Positions 19,263-28,536 of a DNA stretch of 64,000 bases are shown here, one piece after another; the stretch's first letter is position 1, and each line of letters starts with the position of its first letter. The position numbers and the translations under genes were made by a program. The DNA comes from Oscillospiraceae bacterium (GTDB taxonomy: Bacteria; Bacillota; Clostridia; UBA1381; UMGS1253). The stretch covers positions 1-64,000 of the forward strand of contig SVKA01000005.1 of NCBI GenBank assembly GCA_015068725.1. The letters run 5' to 3'. The notes under the pieces were generated by a model. It worked only from the letters and a program-made list of their open reading frames with translations. It made no database searches and was not told where the DNA came from.

Positions 19263-20702
19263 ATGGCAACACCAATTATACCTTATATTCCGCAAACGAT
19301 AACGGTTCATCTCGGAGCGCCCGAATCAAACGCGCAAAATGTGGTTGTTAGCTTTGAAGATTATATAAAAAACGTGGCATCAAGCGAAATATATCCTACA
19401 TGGAATGAGTCGGCAATTTATGCAAATATCTATGCACAGATATCGTATGCACTAAACAGAGTATACACAGAGTTTTACCCGAGCAAAGGATATAATTTTG
19501 ATATTACAAGCTCAACGGCGATTGACCAGAAATTTATATACGGAAGAAATATTTTTGCCAATATAGACCGCATTGTGAGTGAAATTTTTAATGATTATAT
19601 AAGACGTCAGGGCTTTGCGGAGCCTTTGGCGGCAAAGTATTGTAACGGTACAACCGTAACGTGTGAGGGGCTTTCACAGTGGGGAAGCGAATACCTTGCA
19701 AGACAGGGCTATTCCTCGCTTGATATTTTATACAATTACTACGGCTACAATATCGAGCTTGTTATAGATGCGCCAATTCGCAATATTGTGCGTTCGTATC
19801 CGGGGTATGCAATAAGCCGCGGCGACAGAGGAGAAGACGTTGCGACAATTCAAACGGCAATAAACAGAATATCAACAAATTATCCGTCAATACCAAAGAT
19901 GTATCCCGTTGATGGCATATTCGGCGAAAATACCGAACGTTCTGTAAAGGCATTTCAGCGGATTTTCAACCTTACTCCCGACGGAATTGTGGGAAAAGCG
20001 ACCTGGTATAAAATGATAAGCTTGTATACGGGAATTACGCGTCTTTCAGAGCTTAATTCCGAGGGACAGACAATTTTTGGCAGAAGTCTTGAGTATCCCG
20101 ATGCCATTTCCGAGGGAAACGTCGGCGAAAAGGTTACAATATTACAGTTTTTTATAAATGTAATTTCAAGCGTCAATCCGTTTATCCCCGGAGTGGCGAT
20201 AACAGGCACTTTTGGGGAAGAAACAAAAAATGCAGTAATTGCTTTTCAAAAAGAAAACGGCCTCGTTACTGACGGTATCGTGGGGGCAAAAACGTGGGGC
20301 GCAATGTACGAGGATTTTAAGGGTATTGTAGATGAGGTTTTTTTAGGAGATGCTGTGCTTGATATAAGGACCGAGGCTTATCCCGGAAGCGTTTTGCAAG
20401 AAGGCTCCGAGGGTGATGATGTGCGTGTTTTGCAGCAGTATCTAAACGCAATATCTGTTACAAATCCAGGGCTTGGCGCAGTTTCGGTTACGGGAGTGTT
20501 TGATGCGCAAACACGGCGCGCGGTAACACAGTATCAGCAGGCGTTTGACTTGCCCGTAACGGGAAGCGTTGATGAGCGAACATGGAATTCGATTGCGAAT
20601 ACATATAAAAATGTGGTTTCGGCGACGCTTACACGTCCGACGCAGTTTCCGGGAAGAACTCTTCGTCAGGGAGAAAGTGATGCGGATAATGTGAGTGCAT
20701 AG
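19263..20702 (+). CDS. SpoIID-like N-terminal domain fused to three PG_binding_1 repeats
   Basis: VSFEDYIKNVASSEIYPTWNESAIYANIYAQISYAL and GLSQWGSEYLARQGYSSLDILYNYYG resemble the SpoIID fold; three repeats of type GDRGEDVATIQTAIN...VDGIFGENTERSVKAFQRIFNLTPDGIVGKATWYKM. Confidence 0.78.
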   Translation: MATPIIPYIPQTITVHLGAPESNAQNVVVSFEDYIKNVASSEIYPTWNESAIYANIYAQISYALNRVYTEFYPSKGYNFDITSSTAIDQKFIYGRNIFANIDRIVSEIFNDYIRRQGFAEPLAAKYCNGTTVTCEGLSQWGSEYLARQGYSSLDILYNYYGYNIELVIDAPIRNIVRSYPGYAISRGDRGEDVATIQTAINRISTNYPSIPKMYPVDGIFGENTERSVKAFQRIFNLTPDGIVGKATWYKMISLYTGITRLSELNSEGQTIFGRSLEYPDAISEGNVGEKVTILQFFINVISSVNPFIPGVAITGTFGEETKNAVIAFQKENGLVTDGIVGAKTWGAMYEDFKGIVDEVFLGDAVLDIRTEAYPGSVLQEGSEGDDVRVLQQYLNAISVTNPGLGAVSVTGVFDAQTRRAVTQYQQAFDLPVTGSVDERTWNSIANTYKNVVSATLTRPTQFPGRTLRQGESDADNVSA

Positions 20703-20717
20703 AAGGAGGTATATATA

Positions 20718-21710
20718 ATGCAGGATTTTCAGGTAGAAAACGGAAAACCAATATATAATTTGCAGCAATTTTTGAGAATTATAGCACAGGCAAACGGCAG
20801 AGAACTGACGCTTATTCCGGACGGAATATATGGAGCGCAAACACAGGCAGCGGTAATTGAATTTCAAAGAGATAACGGACTTTCGCCGACGGGCGAGGTA
20901 GACAACGATACATGGGACAAAATTATAGAAGAGTACTCAAGGGTAGTTGTTTATATCCTGCCGCCGCCGTGCACATCGCTGTTTCCGTCGGCAGGTCACG
21001 TTATACGCATAGGTGACAGAGCTAATTTTCACTATCCCATACAAGCTGTTATACTGGCAATAGCAAAAAAGCTTGACAACATAGACGAATTTGAAATATC
21101 AGACACCCATACTGGCGATGTTGTAGAAACTACAAGGCAGCTTCAACGGCTTTTGGAAAGTGACTGTGACGGCGAAATTGATGTAAATTGCTGGAGGGAG
21201 CTTTCAAGGTTATATGAAAACCTTGTATCAAAAGATACATTCAGGCTTGATAGTGAAAACAAGGAAAATCAAAGAAATGTGCAGCCTCCGTTTTCTGTAA
21301 ATGCGGTTGATGCAGACGAGATAAGACGCGATATTATAGATATGTATCCAAACTCTTTGCCAAAACAGGAGAGCGGCTTTGCGCCGCGGCTTGACCCGTA
21401 CAACATACGGGCAGAGAGCGCAAATGAAACTACACTTCCAACGACCATGCAGCCACAGATGCAAATGCAAAACCCTATGCGCCCGATAATGCCTGGACAA
21501 ATGCAAAATATACCCCAAATTCCAACAGTAGAGGAGCAGGATATCAGGCGCAGTGAGAGCGACAGAATGAACAATGCTACCGATATGGAGAATAACGTTG
21601 TACCAAACAAGGTAAATACAGAGCAAAATAACGCGCAGATGCAAACACAACGCACAAATACGCAGAACAATAATACGAAAAAACCACCGCTAAGATGGAA
21701 TTTTAGGTAA
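20718..21710 (+). CDS. PG_binding_1 domain protein with low-complexity Q/N/M-rich C-terminal tail
   Basis: LTLIPDGIYGAQTQAAVIEFQRDNGLSPTGEVDNDTWDKI; tail MQPQMQMQNPMRPIMPGQMQN...NNTKKPPLRWNFR; RBS AAGGAGG. Confidence 0.75.
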   Translation: MQDFQVENGKPIYNLQQFLRIIAQANGRELTLIPDGIYGAQTQAAVIEFQRDNGLSPTGEVDNDTWDKIIEEYSRVVVYILPPPCTSLFPSAGHVIRIGDRANFHYPIQAVILAIAKKLDNIDEFEISDTHTGDVVETTRQLQRLLESDCDGEIDVNCWRELSRLYENLVSKDTFRLDSENKENQRNVQPPFSVNAVDADEIRRDIIDMYPNSLPKQESGFAPRLDPYNIRAESANETTLPTTMQPQMQMQNPMRPIMPGQMQNIPQIPTVEEQDIRRSESDRMNNATDMENNVVPNKVNTEQNNAQMQTQRTNTQNNNTKKPPLRWNFR

Positions 21711-21720
21711 AAAGAAAGTA

Positions 21721-21753
21721 AAAAAGGTCGCAGTTTTTGCTGCGACCTTTTTG
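21721..21753. terminator. Terminator between convergent genes
   Basis: AAAAAGGTCGCAGTTTTTGCTGCGACCTTTTT. Confidence 0.9.
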
Positions 21754-21758
21754 TATTG

Positions 21759-22253
21759 TTATTTTGTTGTACTTCCAAAACCGCCGTTACGGATTTCGGA
21801 CACGTCATCATCATACGTTATGCCGTATTCAACGAATATACCCTGACAAAATGCCTCGCCGCTTTTTAGCGAAACGGTTTTGCCCTCGTTTGAATCGTTT
21901 GTGATTTTTATAAAGATATGTCCTTCGTTGTCAGAATTATAGTAATCGCTGTCAATAATGCCTACGGTGTTATTGAGCTGAAGTCTGAATTTGAAACCAA
22001 GACCGCTTCTGGGATAGAGCTTTAGTACCCATCCTTCGTCAATTTTTACGCGTATGCCCGTCGGAATTTTAATCGTTTCGCCAGGTGCGAGTGAAAAATC
22101 AATCGGCGAAAAAATATCATAGCCTGCTGAGCCTGTTGTTGCACGTTTTGGCATTTTGATTTGTTCGTATATATCCAAAGAGCCCTCAAACTCGCAGTCT
22201 TTTATGTACTGCTCTTTGCTGACTTTATAAAAATTTGCTATTTTTTTCATCAT
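21759..22253 (-). CDS. dut: dUTP diphosphatase (dUTPase)
   Basis: ATTGSAGYDIFSP, PTGIRVKI, YPRSGLGFK, NTVGIIDSDYYN, NGGFGSTTK motifs. Confidence 0.92.
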   Translation of the reverse strand: MMKKIANFYKVSKEQYIKDCEFEGSLDIYEQIKMPKRATTGSAGYDIFSPIDFSLAPGETIKIPTGIRVKIDEGWVLKLYPRSGLGFKFRLQLNNTVGIIDSDYYNSDNEGHIFIKITNDSNEGKTVSLKSGEAFCQGIFVEYGITYDDDVSEIRNGGFGSTTK

Positions 22254-22275
22254 ATGTACTCCTTTTTAATATGTA

Positions 22276-22770
22276 TCAACCACAGTAAAGAACGATTTTT
22301 CCTTCCGAAATAGTTTTTTTGATGTCTATGACACGCTGATTTGCGCTGCCGCGCCAGTGAAGCTTTGTATCGCGAAGCTCCTCGTCATAGCGTCCGTCAA
22401 CGAGCACATCGATTTTATCCATAAAGTCAAGCGTCCATATATTATCGTAGTTATATCCTGTATAAAGCCAGATTGTTTTTTTCGGAAACTTTTCCTTTAT
22501 TTCGCAGATAAGCTCTCCGACTTCTTTACGGTTTTGTGTATGTAATGGGTCGCCTCCGCTGAAGGTTACGCCCGATATATATGATTTTTCAAGCTCTGAG
22601 AAAAGCTCTGATTTTGCCGCATCGTCAAACAAAAGTCCGTCATTTATGTCCCATGTAACAGGGTTATGACAGCCGGGACATTTGTGCTCACAGCCTGATA
22701 CCCACAAAACAACACGAAGGCCGCTGCCGTTTTTCATATCATCCGTTGTTATGTCATGATAGCGCATCAC
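22276..22770 (-). CDS. nrdG: Anaerobic ribonucleoside-triphosphate reductase activating protein (radical SAM)
   Basis: RVVLWVSGCEHKCPGCHNPVTWD; VTFSGGDPL; overlaps nrdD stop. Confidence 0.95.
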   Translation of the reverse strand: MMRYHDITTDDMKNGSGLRVVLWVSGCEHKCPGCHNPVTWDINDGLLFDDAAKSELFSELEKSYISGVTFSGGDPLHTQNRKEVGELICEIKEKFPKKTIWLYTGYNYDNIWTLDFMDKIDVLVDGRYDEELRDTKLHWRGSANQRVIDIKKTISEGKIVLYCG

Positions 22771-24887
22771 ATGCTCTTCCTTTCTGCAATTTCTGCCATT
22801 TTTGCCGCATTAAGACGTGTATCACCCTTTACGCGCGAGTATGACAAATAGCCGTTCATACGATCAATTTTTGTAAGGTTTCGGCTGCCGCATTTTGGAC
22901 AAACATCCATTTCAAGCTCTTTGTAGCCACAGTCATCGCAGTATGCAAGCGACAAATTTACACCCTCATAAAAGCCCATGTCCATTGCACGATGTATAAG
23001 TGTGCGTACCGCGTCAACATTATAATCAATCGGATATTTTACATATTGAATTTTGCCGCCGTTTAACAAATCCCAGAAACGCTTTTCGAGATTTTGCTTC
23101 TGTATGGGCGTAATATCCTCGGAAACGTGGCAGTGAAAGCTGTTTGATACATATTCTCTGTCTGAAACATTTTCAATTATTCCGTACTTTTTACGGAATT
23201 GTGTAACCTGCAAACCGCATAAATTCTCGGCAGGTGTTCCGTAAATTGCATAAAGCTTGCCGTCCTCTTTTTTAAACTGGGCGATTTTTTTGTTAATATA
23301 CTCCATAACCTCAAGTGCAAACTCGCCATCCTCTACAAGCGACTTTTTGTTGTGAAGCTGCTGAAGCTCATTTAGTGCTGTTATACCAAAAGATGCTGTT
23401 GCCGAAGCAAGAAGCGGTCTGATTTTATCGTTGATACCCAATTTTCCGCCATAAAAGCCGCCCTCGCAGTACGCGAGCGGATTTGTGGATGCGCGCATTT
23501 CACTAAGGTATTCGTATGTTCTAAGATGCAGACTGCGGATAAGCTCGAGATAATAGTCAAGAACCTCGTAAAAATCCTTGCTCTCCTGCTTTGCCTTTGC
23601 ATAAATCATTGGAAGATGAAGACTTATAGCACCAATGTTAAAACGACCTACAAATACAGGCTTGTCATTTTCGTCTGCAGGTTCTATGCCGCCGCGCTCA
23701 TAATAGGGCGACAAAAACGCACGACAACCCATCGGGCTTATAACCTCGCCATATTTTTTATAAATAGATGCCACATAGCCTTCACCTGTAAGAGAAAGCC
23801 AGTCAGGATACATCGTCTTTGTACTGCATACTACACCTGCTTCGAATACGTCTTCAAGCTCACAGCCTTCGCCATGAAGGTTTTTATCATATAAAAATAC
23901 AATCTTGGGGAAGAGTACGGGCTTTTTGCAGCTCTTTTTACCCTGACCGCCTGCGCGCACCTTCAGAATTGTTTTTGATGCAAGCTTTGAAAAACGCTCT
24001 CTGCCAAGTCCCATTGTTACGGTTATAAAAGGATAATCGCCTCTGCTTGATGCGACTGTATTAAACTTGTATTCCCAGCCCTGAAATCCTTGCTCAAAGT
24101 CTACAGTAACGTCGTTTAACGCCTCTTTTTCGGCGCTTTCATCATCAAGTCCCATGCTCTTGTAGCGCTCAAATTGCATTTTGTATGTTTTCTCGGCGTA
24201 TGGCTCAAGTATTTTGTCAACCTGCGGCACGGTAAAGCCGCCGTATTGCTGACTTGCGGCAGAAAGTACGATATCGCCAATTACGTCAAAGGCAACTGCA
24301 AGTGTTTTCGGCTCGTTATACCATAAATTGCCCATCTCAAAGCCGCCCTTGAGCACGCTTTGTACGTCAAAAAGACAGCAGTTCATCGTATCACGTCTTG
24401 CCGACATATCGTGTACGTATATGTATCCGTCGCGACATGCCTGGAGCTCGTCAACCGTGAGAAAGAACTTTTGATAAAGTTCTTTATTGAGCTGATTAAA
24501 TATAAGTGAACGCTTTGTTGATACAAGCGCACTGTCCGAGTTTGAGTTTTCCTTATCGCCTATATACATGATGGACTGACTTTTTTTGTATACCTCATCA
24601 AGCATATGAACAAAGTCCTGTTTATAGTTACGATAGTCCTTATAGCTTTTTGCCACAACGGGATTTATCGCTTCGAGTGCGCTTTCAACAATATTATGCA
24701 TCTCGGCAATATAAACCTCGTCTTTGTTCATTTCTTTAACGCGGTTTTCTACGAAATCACATATAAATTTTATATCCTCGTCGCTGAATTTTACAAGTGC
24801 ACGATAGGCCGATTTGTTTACTGCAACAACAACCTTTTGCACATTGAATTTTTCGCGCGTATTATCCTTTTTTATAACGTGTACCAT
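22767..24887 (-). CDS. nrdD: Anaerobic (class III) ribonucleoside-triphosphate reductase
   Basis: N-terminal ATP-cone, C-terminal CDDCGYKELEMDVCPKCGSRNLTKIDRMNGYLSYSR zinc/glycyl radical region. Confidence 0.96.
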   Translation of the reverse strand: MVHVIKKDNTREKFNVQKVVVAVNKSAYRALVKFSDEDIKFICDFVENRVKEMNKDEVYIAEMHNIVESALEAINPVVAKSYKDYRNYKQDFVHMLDEVYKKSQSIMYIGDKENSNSDSALVSTKRSLIFNQLNKELYQKFFLTVDELQACRDGYIYVHDMSARRDTMNCCLFDVQSVLKGGFEMGNLWYNEPKTLAVAFDVIGDIVLSAASQQYGGFTVPQVDKILEPYAEKTYKMQFERYKSMGLDDESAEKEALNDVTVDFEQGFQGWEYKFNTVASSRGDYPFITVTMGLGRERFSKLASKTILKVRAGGQGKKSCKKPVLFPKIVFLYDKNLHGEGCELEDVFEAGVVCSTKTMYPDWLSLTGEGYVASIYKKYGEVISPMGCRAFLSPYYERGGIEPADENDKPVFVGRFNIGAISLHLPMIYAKAKQESKDFYEVLDYYLELIRSLHLRTYEYLSEMRASTNPLAYCEGGFYGGKLGINDKIRPLLASATASFGITALNELQQLHNKKSLVEDGEFALEVMEYINKKIAQFKKEDGKLYAIYGTPAENLCGLQVTQFRKKYGIIENVSDREYVSNSFHCHVSEDITPIQKQNLEKRFWDLLNGGKIQYVKYPIDYNVDAVRTLIHRAMDMGFYEGVNLSLAYCDDCGYKELEMDVCPKCGSRNLTKIDRMNGYLSYSRVKGDTRLNAAKMAEIAERKSM

Positions 24888-24964
24888 TAAAAATCTCCTC
24901 CTTTTTGTGTTTTTCTGTATTCTCTTAGTGTGTTACTGTATATTGACACTGAAACTATTTATCA

Positions 24965-24980
24965 ACACTATATGTTGTAT
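24965..24980. promoter_or_regulatory. Possible NrdR-box-like site upstream of nrdD
   Basis: ACACTATATGTTGTAT resembles the NrdR consensus ACACWATATATWGTGT imperfectly. Confidence 0.3.
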
Positions 24981-25086
24981 ATTATACCATTGTGATTATA
25001 CAAATGCAACAGGTTTTATGTTACAATTTAAATACGTTTTATCTTACAAATTCACCACGGTATTTTTGGCAACATTTCACAAAAAA

Positions 25087-25112
25087 TCCGCACAAAACAA
25101 AGTCTGTGCGGA
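25087..25112 (-). terminator. Terminator of small secreted protein gene
   Basis: TCCGCAC...GTGCGGA stem with A6 on the plus strand (U-run on minus). Confidence 0.75.
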
Positions 25113-25139
25113 AAATTTATTTTTGGATAAAACCTGCTT

Positions 25140-25532
25140 TTAAATTTCTCCTCCGTACTCGATATCACCTTCTGATGCGGTGGTTTTATATATAACATTA
25201 CTTTTTGGGGTACATACCCCGCCCCAGACAAACGCTTTTAATGTATATGCTTTATTTACACTCAGTGGCCCTGTAACCGTTATGGTTTGACCCGCTTCGG
25301 GCGATATGCTTTCGCATACTACGCCCAAAAGAGCGTCATCTTCATCATATGCAGCAATATAGAGCATTGCGTTTGCAGGTGATGCGGACGCATTTTTAAC
25401 GTTTACACTTACGCTTGTAGATGTTGCGTTAAGCATTGAAAGCTCAAAATCATACCCCTGCGCAAGAGCGTTAATACCAAAAACAGACACAAGTATACAT
25501 ATAACTAACATAGCTGAAAAACATTTTTTCAT
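25140..25532 (-). CDS. Small secreted protein, function unknown
   Basis: Signal peptide MKKCFSAMLVICILVSVFGINALAQG; single domain FELSMLNATSTSVSVNVKNASASPANAMLYIAAYDED. Confidence 0.65.
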   Translation of the reverse strand: MKKCFSAMLVICILVSVFGINALAQGYDFELSMLNATSTSVSVNVKNASASPANAMLYIAAYDEDDALLGVVCESISPEAGQTITVTGPLSVNKAYTLKAFVWGGVCTPKSNVIYKTTASEGDIEYGGEI

Positions 25533-25613
25533 ATCCGTATCCCCCATAAAAACAACCTACTTTTATTCTAACCTATTTGAATATTAAAATCAACAAAAAT
25601 TTTGCACAAAAAA

Positions 25614-25647
25614 ACAGATGCGTTTTTGTACGCATCTGCTTTTTGTA
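25614..25647 (-). terminator. Terminator of third SLH gene
   Basis: CAGATGCG-tttttgta-CGCATCTG, T-rich on the minus strand side. Confidence 0.75.
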
Positions 25648-25673
25648 TTAGACTATTAAGAGAGGATTAGCTA

Positions 25674-28277
25674 TTAAAGCTTTACAACTATAATTTCCTG
25701 AACAACATCTTTGTAGATTTTTACGAATACCTGATACGGATCTGCGTCGTCGTATTTCTGGATATCGCCTGTTGTACCTTCGGTTACGATATTGTTCATT
25801 TTTGTATTATCAACAACGTATATTTTTGCGTTTCCAAACACGATATTGCGCTCAGCGCCGTCATTTACCTTTATATTCATTGATGATGCAAACTTGGCAT
25901 TTACACGTCCGTAGATGATTTCCAAATCAGTAGCCGGTGTAGAGGTAAACTGAGTGTTTTTCGCTGAGATGTCAAGCAGTACTCTTATTGTGCTTATCTG
26001 ACCGCTTGCATTTGTCTTATACTGAATGATATCGCCCTTTTCAAGAGCAGCTTTGCTCTCTCCCTTTACAAGAAGGTCTTTTTCTGTTGCTTCAAGCTCA
26101 ATCTTCTGACCGTCCTGAACTGCGTAGAGCTTGTCAACGATTACGCCCTGTGAGTTTTTCATTGTTGTAATTTCTGTTACAATTGCTACGGATGACTCGG
26201 CGTTTGCCTTGTAATCTGTATTTGTAACTATCATCGCCTTTGCAGTGTAATCTTCTGTCATGTCGAATACGATAGCGTTGTAAGGAGTATCGTTTTCAAA
26301 CATTGTGTGATTTCTTATTGCAAAGTCTTCGGGATTTGTTGATCCTGCCGGAATATCAAATATGATTGTGTTTTCGTTTACAGTAACGTTTCCTACTTTG
26401 CCTGTAGCTGTTTTGTATACAGCGTTTTCAAGCACAAGGTTCTTTGTAAATGAGTTTTTATCTATTGCACCCGTTCCGGTGTTATCCTTTGCTGTGTTGA
26501 TTGATACAACCTTGCCGTCAGAGTTTTTCTCAAAGGTGATAAGCTGTTTTACTACGCTGCCTTCGCTTGAAAGTGCCGCAAGTACCTCGTCGCCGGTTTT
26601 TCCGCTTGCGCCATTAAGACGGATTTTTTCTGCTGCGGTCAAAACAACTGTCTGGCCATCTTTTGTAAAGAGTCTGAGTTGTAGTTCATCGCTTATATCA
26701 CTTGCTTTTGCAGCATTTAAAAGGTAAGCATAGTTTGAGCTTATGGTGCTTGTAGCATCAACTGCCGCAATCTTGCCTTCTGCATCAAGATAGAATCTGC
26801 CTTCGTCTTCAAGAGATATTGTCTGCTTGTAGCTTGGTGAAATCTGATAAATTTTATCGCCTATTTTAACCTTATCACCCTTCTTTTCAGTTACCTTGCC
26901 TTCGATGCTGTCGCGCACTACGATAATTCTGCAAATGCTCTTGTCTTTGCTCTGTGCAACTGAAAGAACATCCCACTCGGCAAGGTCTGATACCTTGATA
27001 ACCTCGCCTGCTTTTTCGATTCTGTAATCGAGATCGTCATCATCAGGGTCAAGTGTAATTGTAGGTGCGCCGTATTTGTCTATGATTTTGCCTGATGAAG
27101 GCATAACCTCTTCAACTACGACATTCTGATACTCTGTAACGAATACAAAGTCGTATTTGCTGTCGCGGTCTGTATCAAGAAGGTTTACCTTGCCGGCTTT
27201 ATCTTTAAGGTTGATAAGAGAGTTATCAAGTGTTTCATATTTTCCGTTGTAGATAAGCTTTGCATCTTTGTTTATATATGCTTCGCTTTCTCTTTTGTCA
27301 TTCTCTTTATCCTTCCAGTATGAAACTACTTTTTTGTCGTCTGTATCTGTAATCTTTTCAAAATTGTCTGCACTGATTGTAAGTGTGGAGTTCTTTGATT
27401 CCTCAGGTCTTATAAGAATGATTTTCTTATCGCCATAAGCATCTTCCTGCAGATAAAATACTACGTTGTAGCCAAGAAGGTTTGCTGCGTCAATATCTCC
27501 AAGCTCATATATAGCTTCGCCAATCTGAACCTGACCTTTTTTAAGAGCAGTTGCAGAATTTATCGAGCTCTGGCTTGTAGCGACTACCTGACCTGTAAGC
27601 TTTTGTGTTTTAAGTTTGTTTTCAAGAAGTGTTTTGTCAACGATAGTGTATTCAATGTTTGAGCCAAAGCCTGTCTGCTCCATCATCTTAACTGTAAGTG
27701 CATTAAACATCATCTGTGCCGCAAGCGAACGTGTTGCCGGATCGTTTGCAGCTGCAACTGCATTACGGCCTATGCCGTTTTCTGTACCTACTACAAGAAA
27801 ACCTGACGGGTATCCGCCCTTGGCAAGTGCGCTCGGTTCGTGCCCGATTACACGAACAAGGATTGTCATAGCCTCTGCATAGGTGATTGTATCATCAGGT
27901 CTGAAATTTCCTGTGTCATCACCGATTACGAGCTTTTGGTTTGTTGCGACATTAATATAACCGTTTGCCCAGTGGTCGGCCGGTACGTCCGGAAATTTTG
28001 TAGGATAATTTGAGCTTAGTGCAACATCTGCAAGGCCGAGTGCATTTACGGCGATTTTTGCAACCTCACTACGTTTTATTGCATCGTCCGGTCTGAAAAG
28101 TCCCGTATCGGCATCACCGACCATTATGTTTAGTGCGCCAAGTACTTCGACAGCCTCTGCACGATTGTTGTCCTGCATATCGGGAGCGAGTGCGGCCGAT
28201 ACAGTTGCCGTGCTTACTGCGCTAAAAAGCATTGCGAACGCCAAAACGCTGCCGAGCAATTTTCTTAGTTTGTTCAT
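25674..28277 (-). CDS. SLH-domain surface protein, third paralogue
   Basis: Signal peptide MNKLRKLLGSVLAFAMLFSAVSTATVSAA; SLH motifs HWANGYINVATNQKLVIGDDTGNFRPDDTITYAEAMTIL; body homologous to the first two SLH proteins. Confidence 0.92.
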   Translation of the reverse strand: MNKLRKLLGSVLAFAMLFSAVSTATVSAALAPDMQDNNRAEAVEVLGALNIMVGDADTGLFRPDDAIKRSEVAKIAVNALGLADVALSSNYPTKFPDVPADHWANGYINVATNQKLVIGDDTGNFRPDDTITYAEAMTILVRVIGHEPSALAKGGYPSGFLVVGTENGIGRNAVAAANDPATRSLAAQMMFNALTVKMMEQTGFGSNIEYTIVDKTLLENKLKTQKLTGQVVATSQSSINSATALKKGQVQIGEAIYELGDIDAANLLGYNVVFYLQEDAYGDKKIILIRPEESKNSTLTISADNFEKITDTDDKKVVSYWKDKENDKRESEAYINKDAKLIYNGKYETLDNSLINLKDKAGKVNLLDTDRDSKYDFVFVTEYQNVVVEEVMPSSGKIIDKYGAPTITLDPDDDDLDYRIEKAGEVIKVSDLAEWDVLSVAQSKDKSICRIIVVRDSIEGKVTEKKGDKVKIGDKIYQISPSYKQTISLEDEGRFYLDAEGKIAAVDATSTISSNYAYLLNAAKASDISDELQLRLFTKDGQTVVLTAAEKIRLNGASGKTGDEVLAALSSEGSVVKQLITFEKNSDGKVVSINTAKDNTGTGAIDKNSFTKNLVLENAVYKTATGKVGNVTVNENTIIFDIPAGSTNPEDFAIRNHTMFENDTPYNAIVFDMTEDYTAKAMIVTNTDYKANAESSVAIVTEITTMKNSQGVIVDKLYAVQDGQKIELEATEKDLLVKGESKAALEKGDIIQYKTNASGQISTIRVLLDISAKNTQFTSTPATDLEIIYGRVNAKFASSMNIKVNDGAERNIVFGNAKIYVVDNTKMNNIVTEGTTGDIQKYDDADPYQVFVKIYKDVVQEIIVVKL

Positions 28278-28488
28278 TGAAATGTTTCCTCCTTTGAGTT
28301 TTTAATGTTTTGGTTTACATAATTACGGCGAGCGTGTATAAAAAATACGCATTTTCGCATCTGTGCCAAGGGATATACGAAATTATGCGCTTTATACATT
28401 GCGCTGTGTTATGTCAACCACAGTTCACATTATAAAGTATCTTATACACGATATCAACCCTCAATATATGGAAATATAGGAAATAAAA

Positions 28489-28515
28489 CAGGACGCAGAA
28501 AATTCTGCGTCCTGT
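28489..28515 (-). terminator. Terminator of metY-like gene
   Basis: ACAGGACGCAG-aaaatt-CTGCGTCCTGT, followed on the minus strand by TTTTATTT. Confidence 0.85.
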
Positions 28516-28536
28516 AATACAAAACATATTCGCTTA

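Noticed and set aside
18844-19310. Antisense ORFs opposite the first cassette gene
   Set aside because: Composition is shadow-like; the plus-strand ORF has a good RBS and is in operon context.
21228-21814. Overlapping antisense ORFs (140 and 181 aa) opposite the Q/N/M-rich tail
   Set aside because: Arise from low-complexity coding on the plus strand; also cross a terminator.
28391-28417. Promoter upstream of the third SLH gene (TTGACA...TATAAA, minus strand)
   Set aside because: Spacer is only 15 bp; too weak to call as a feature.
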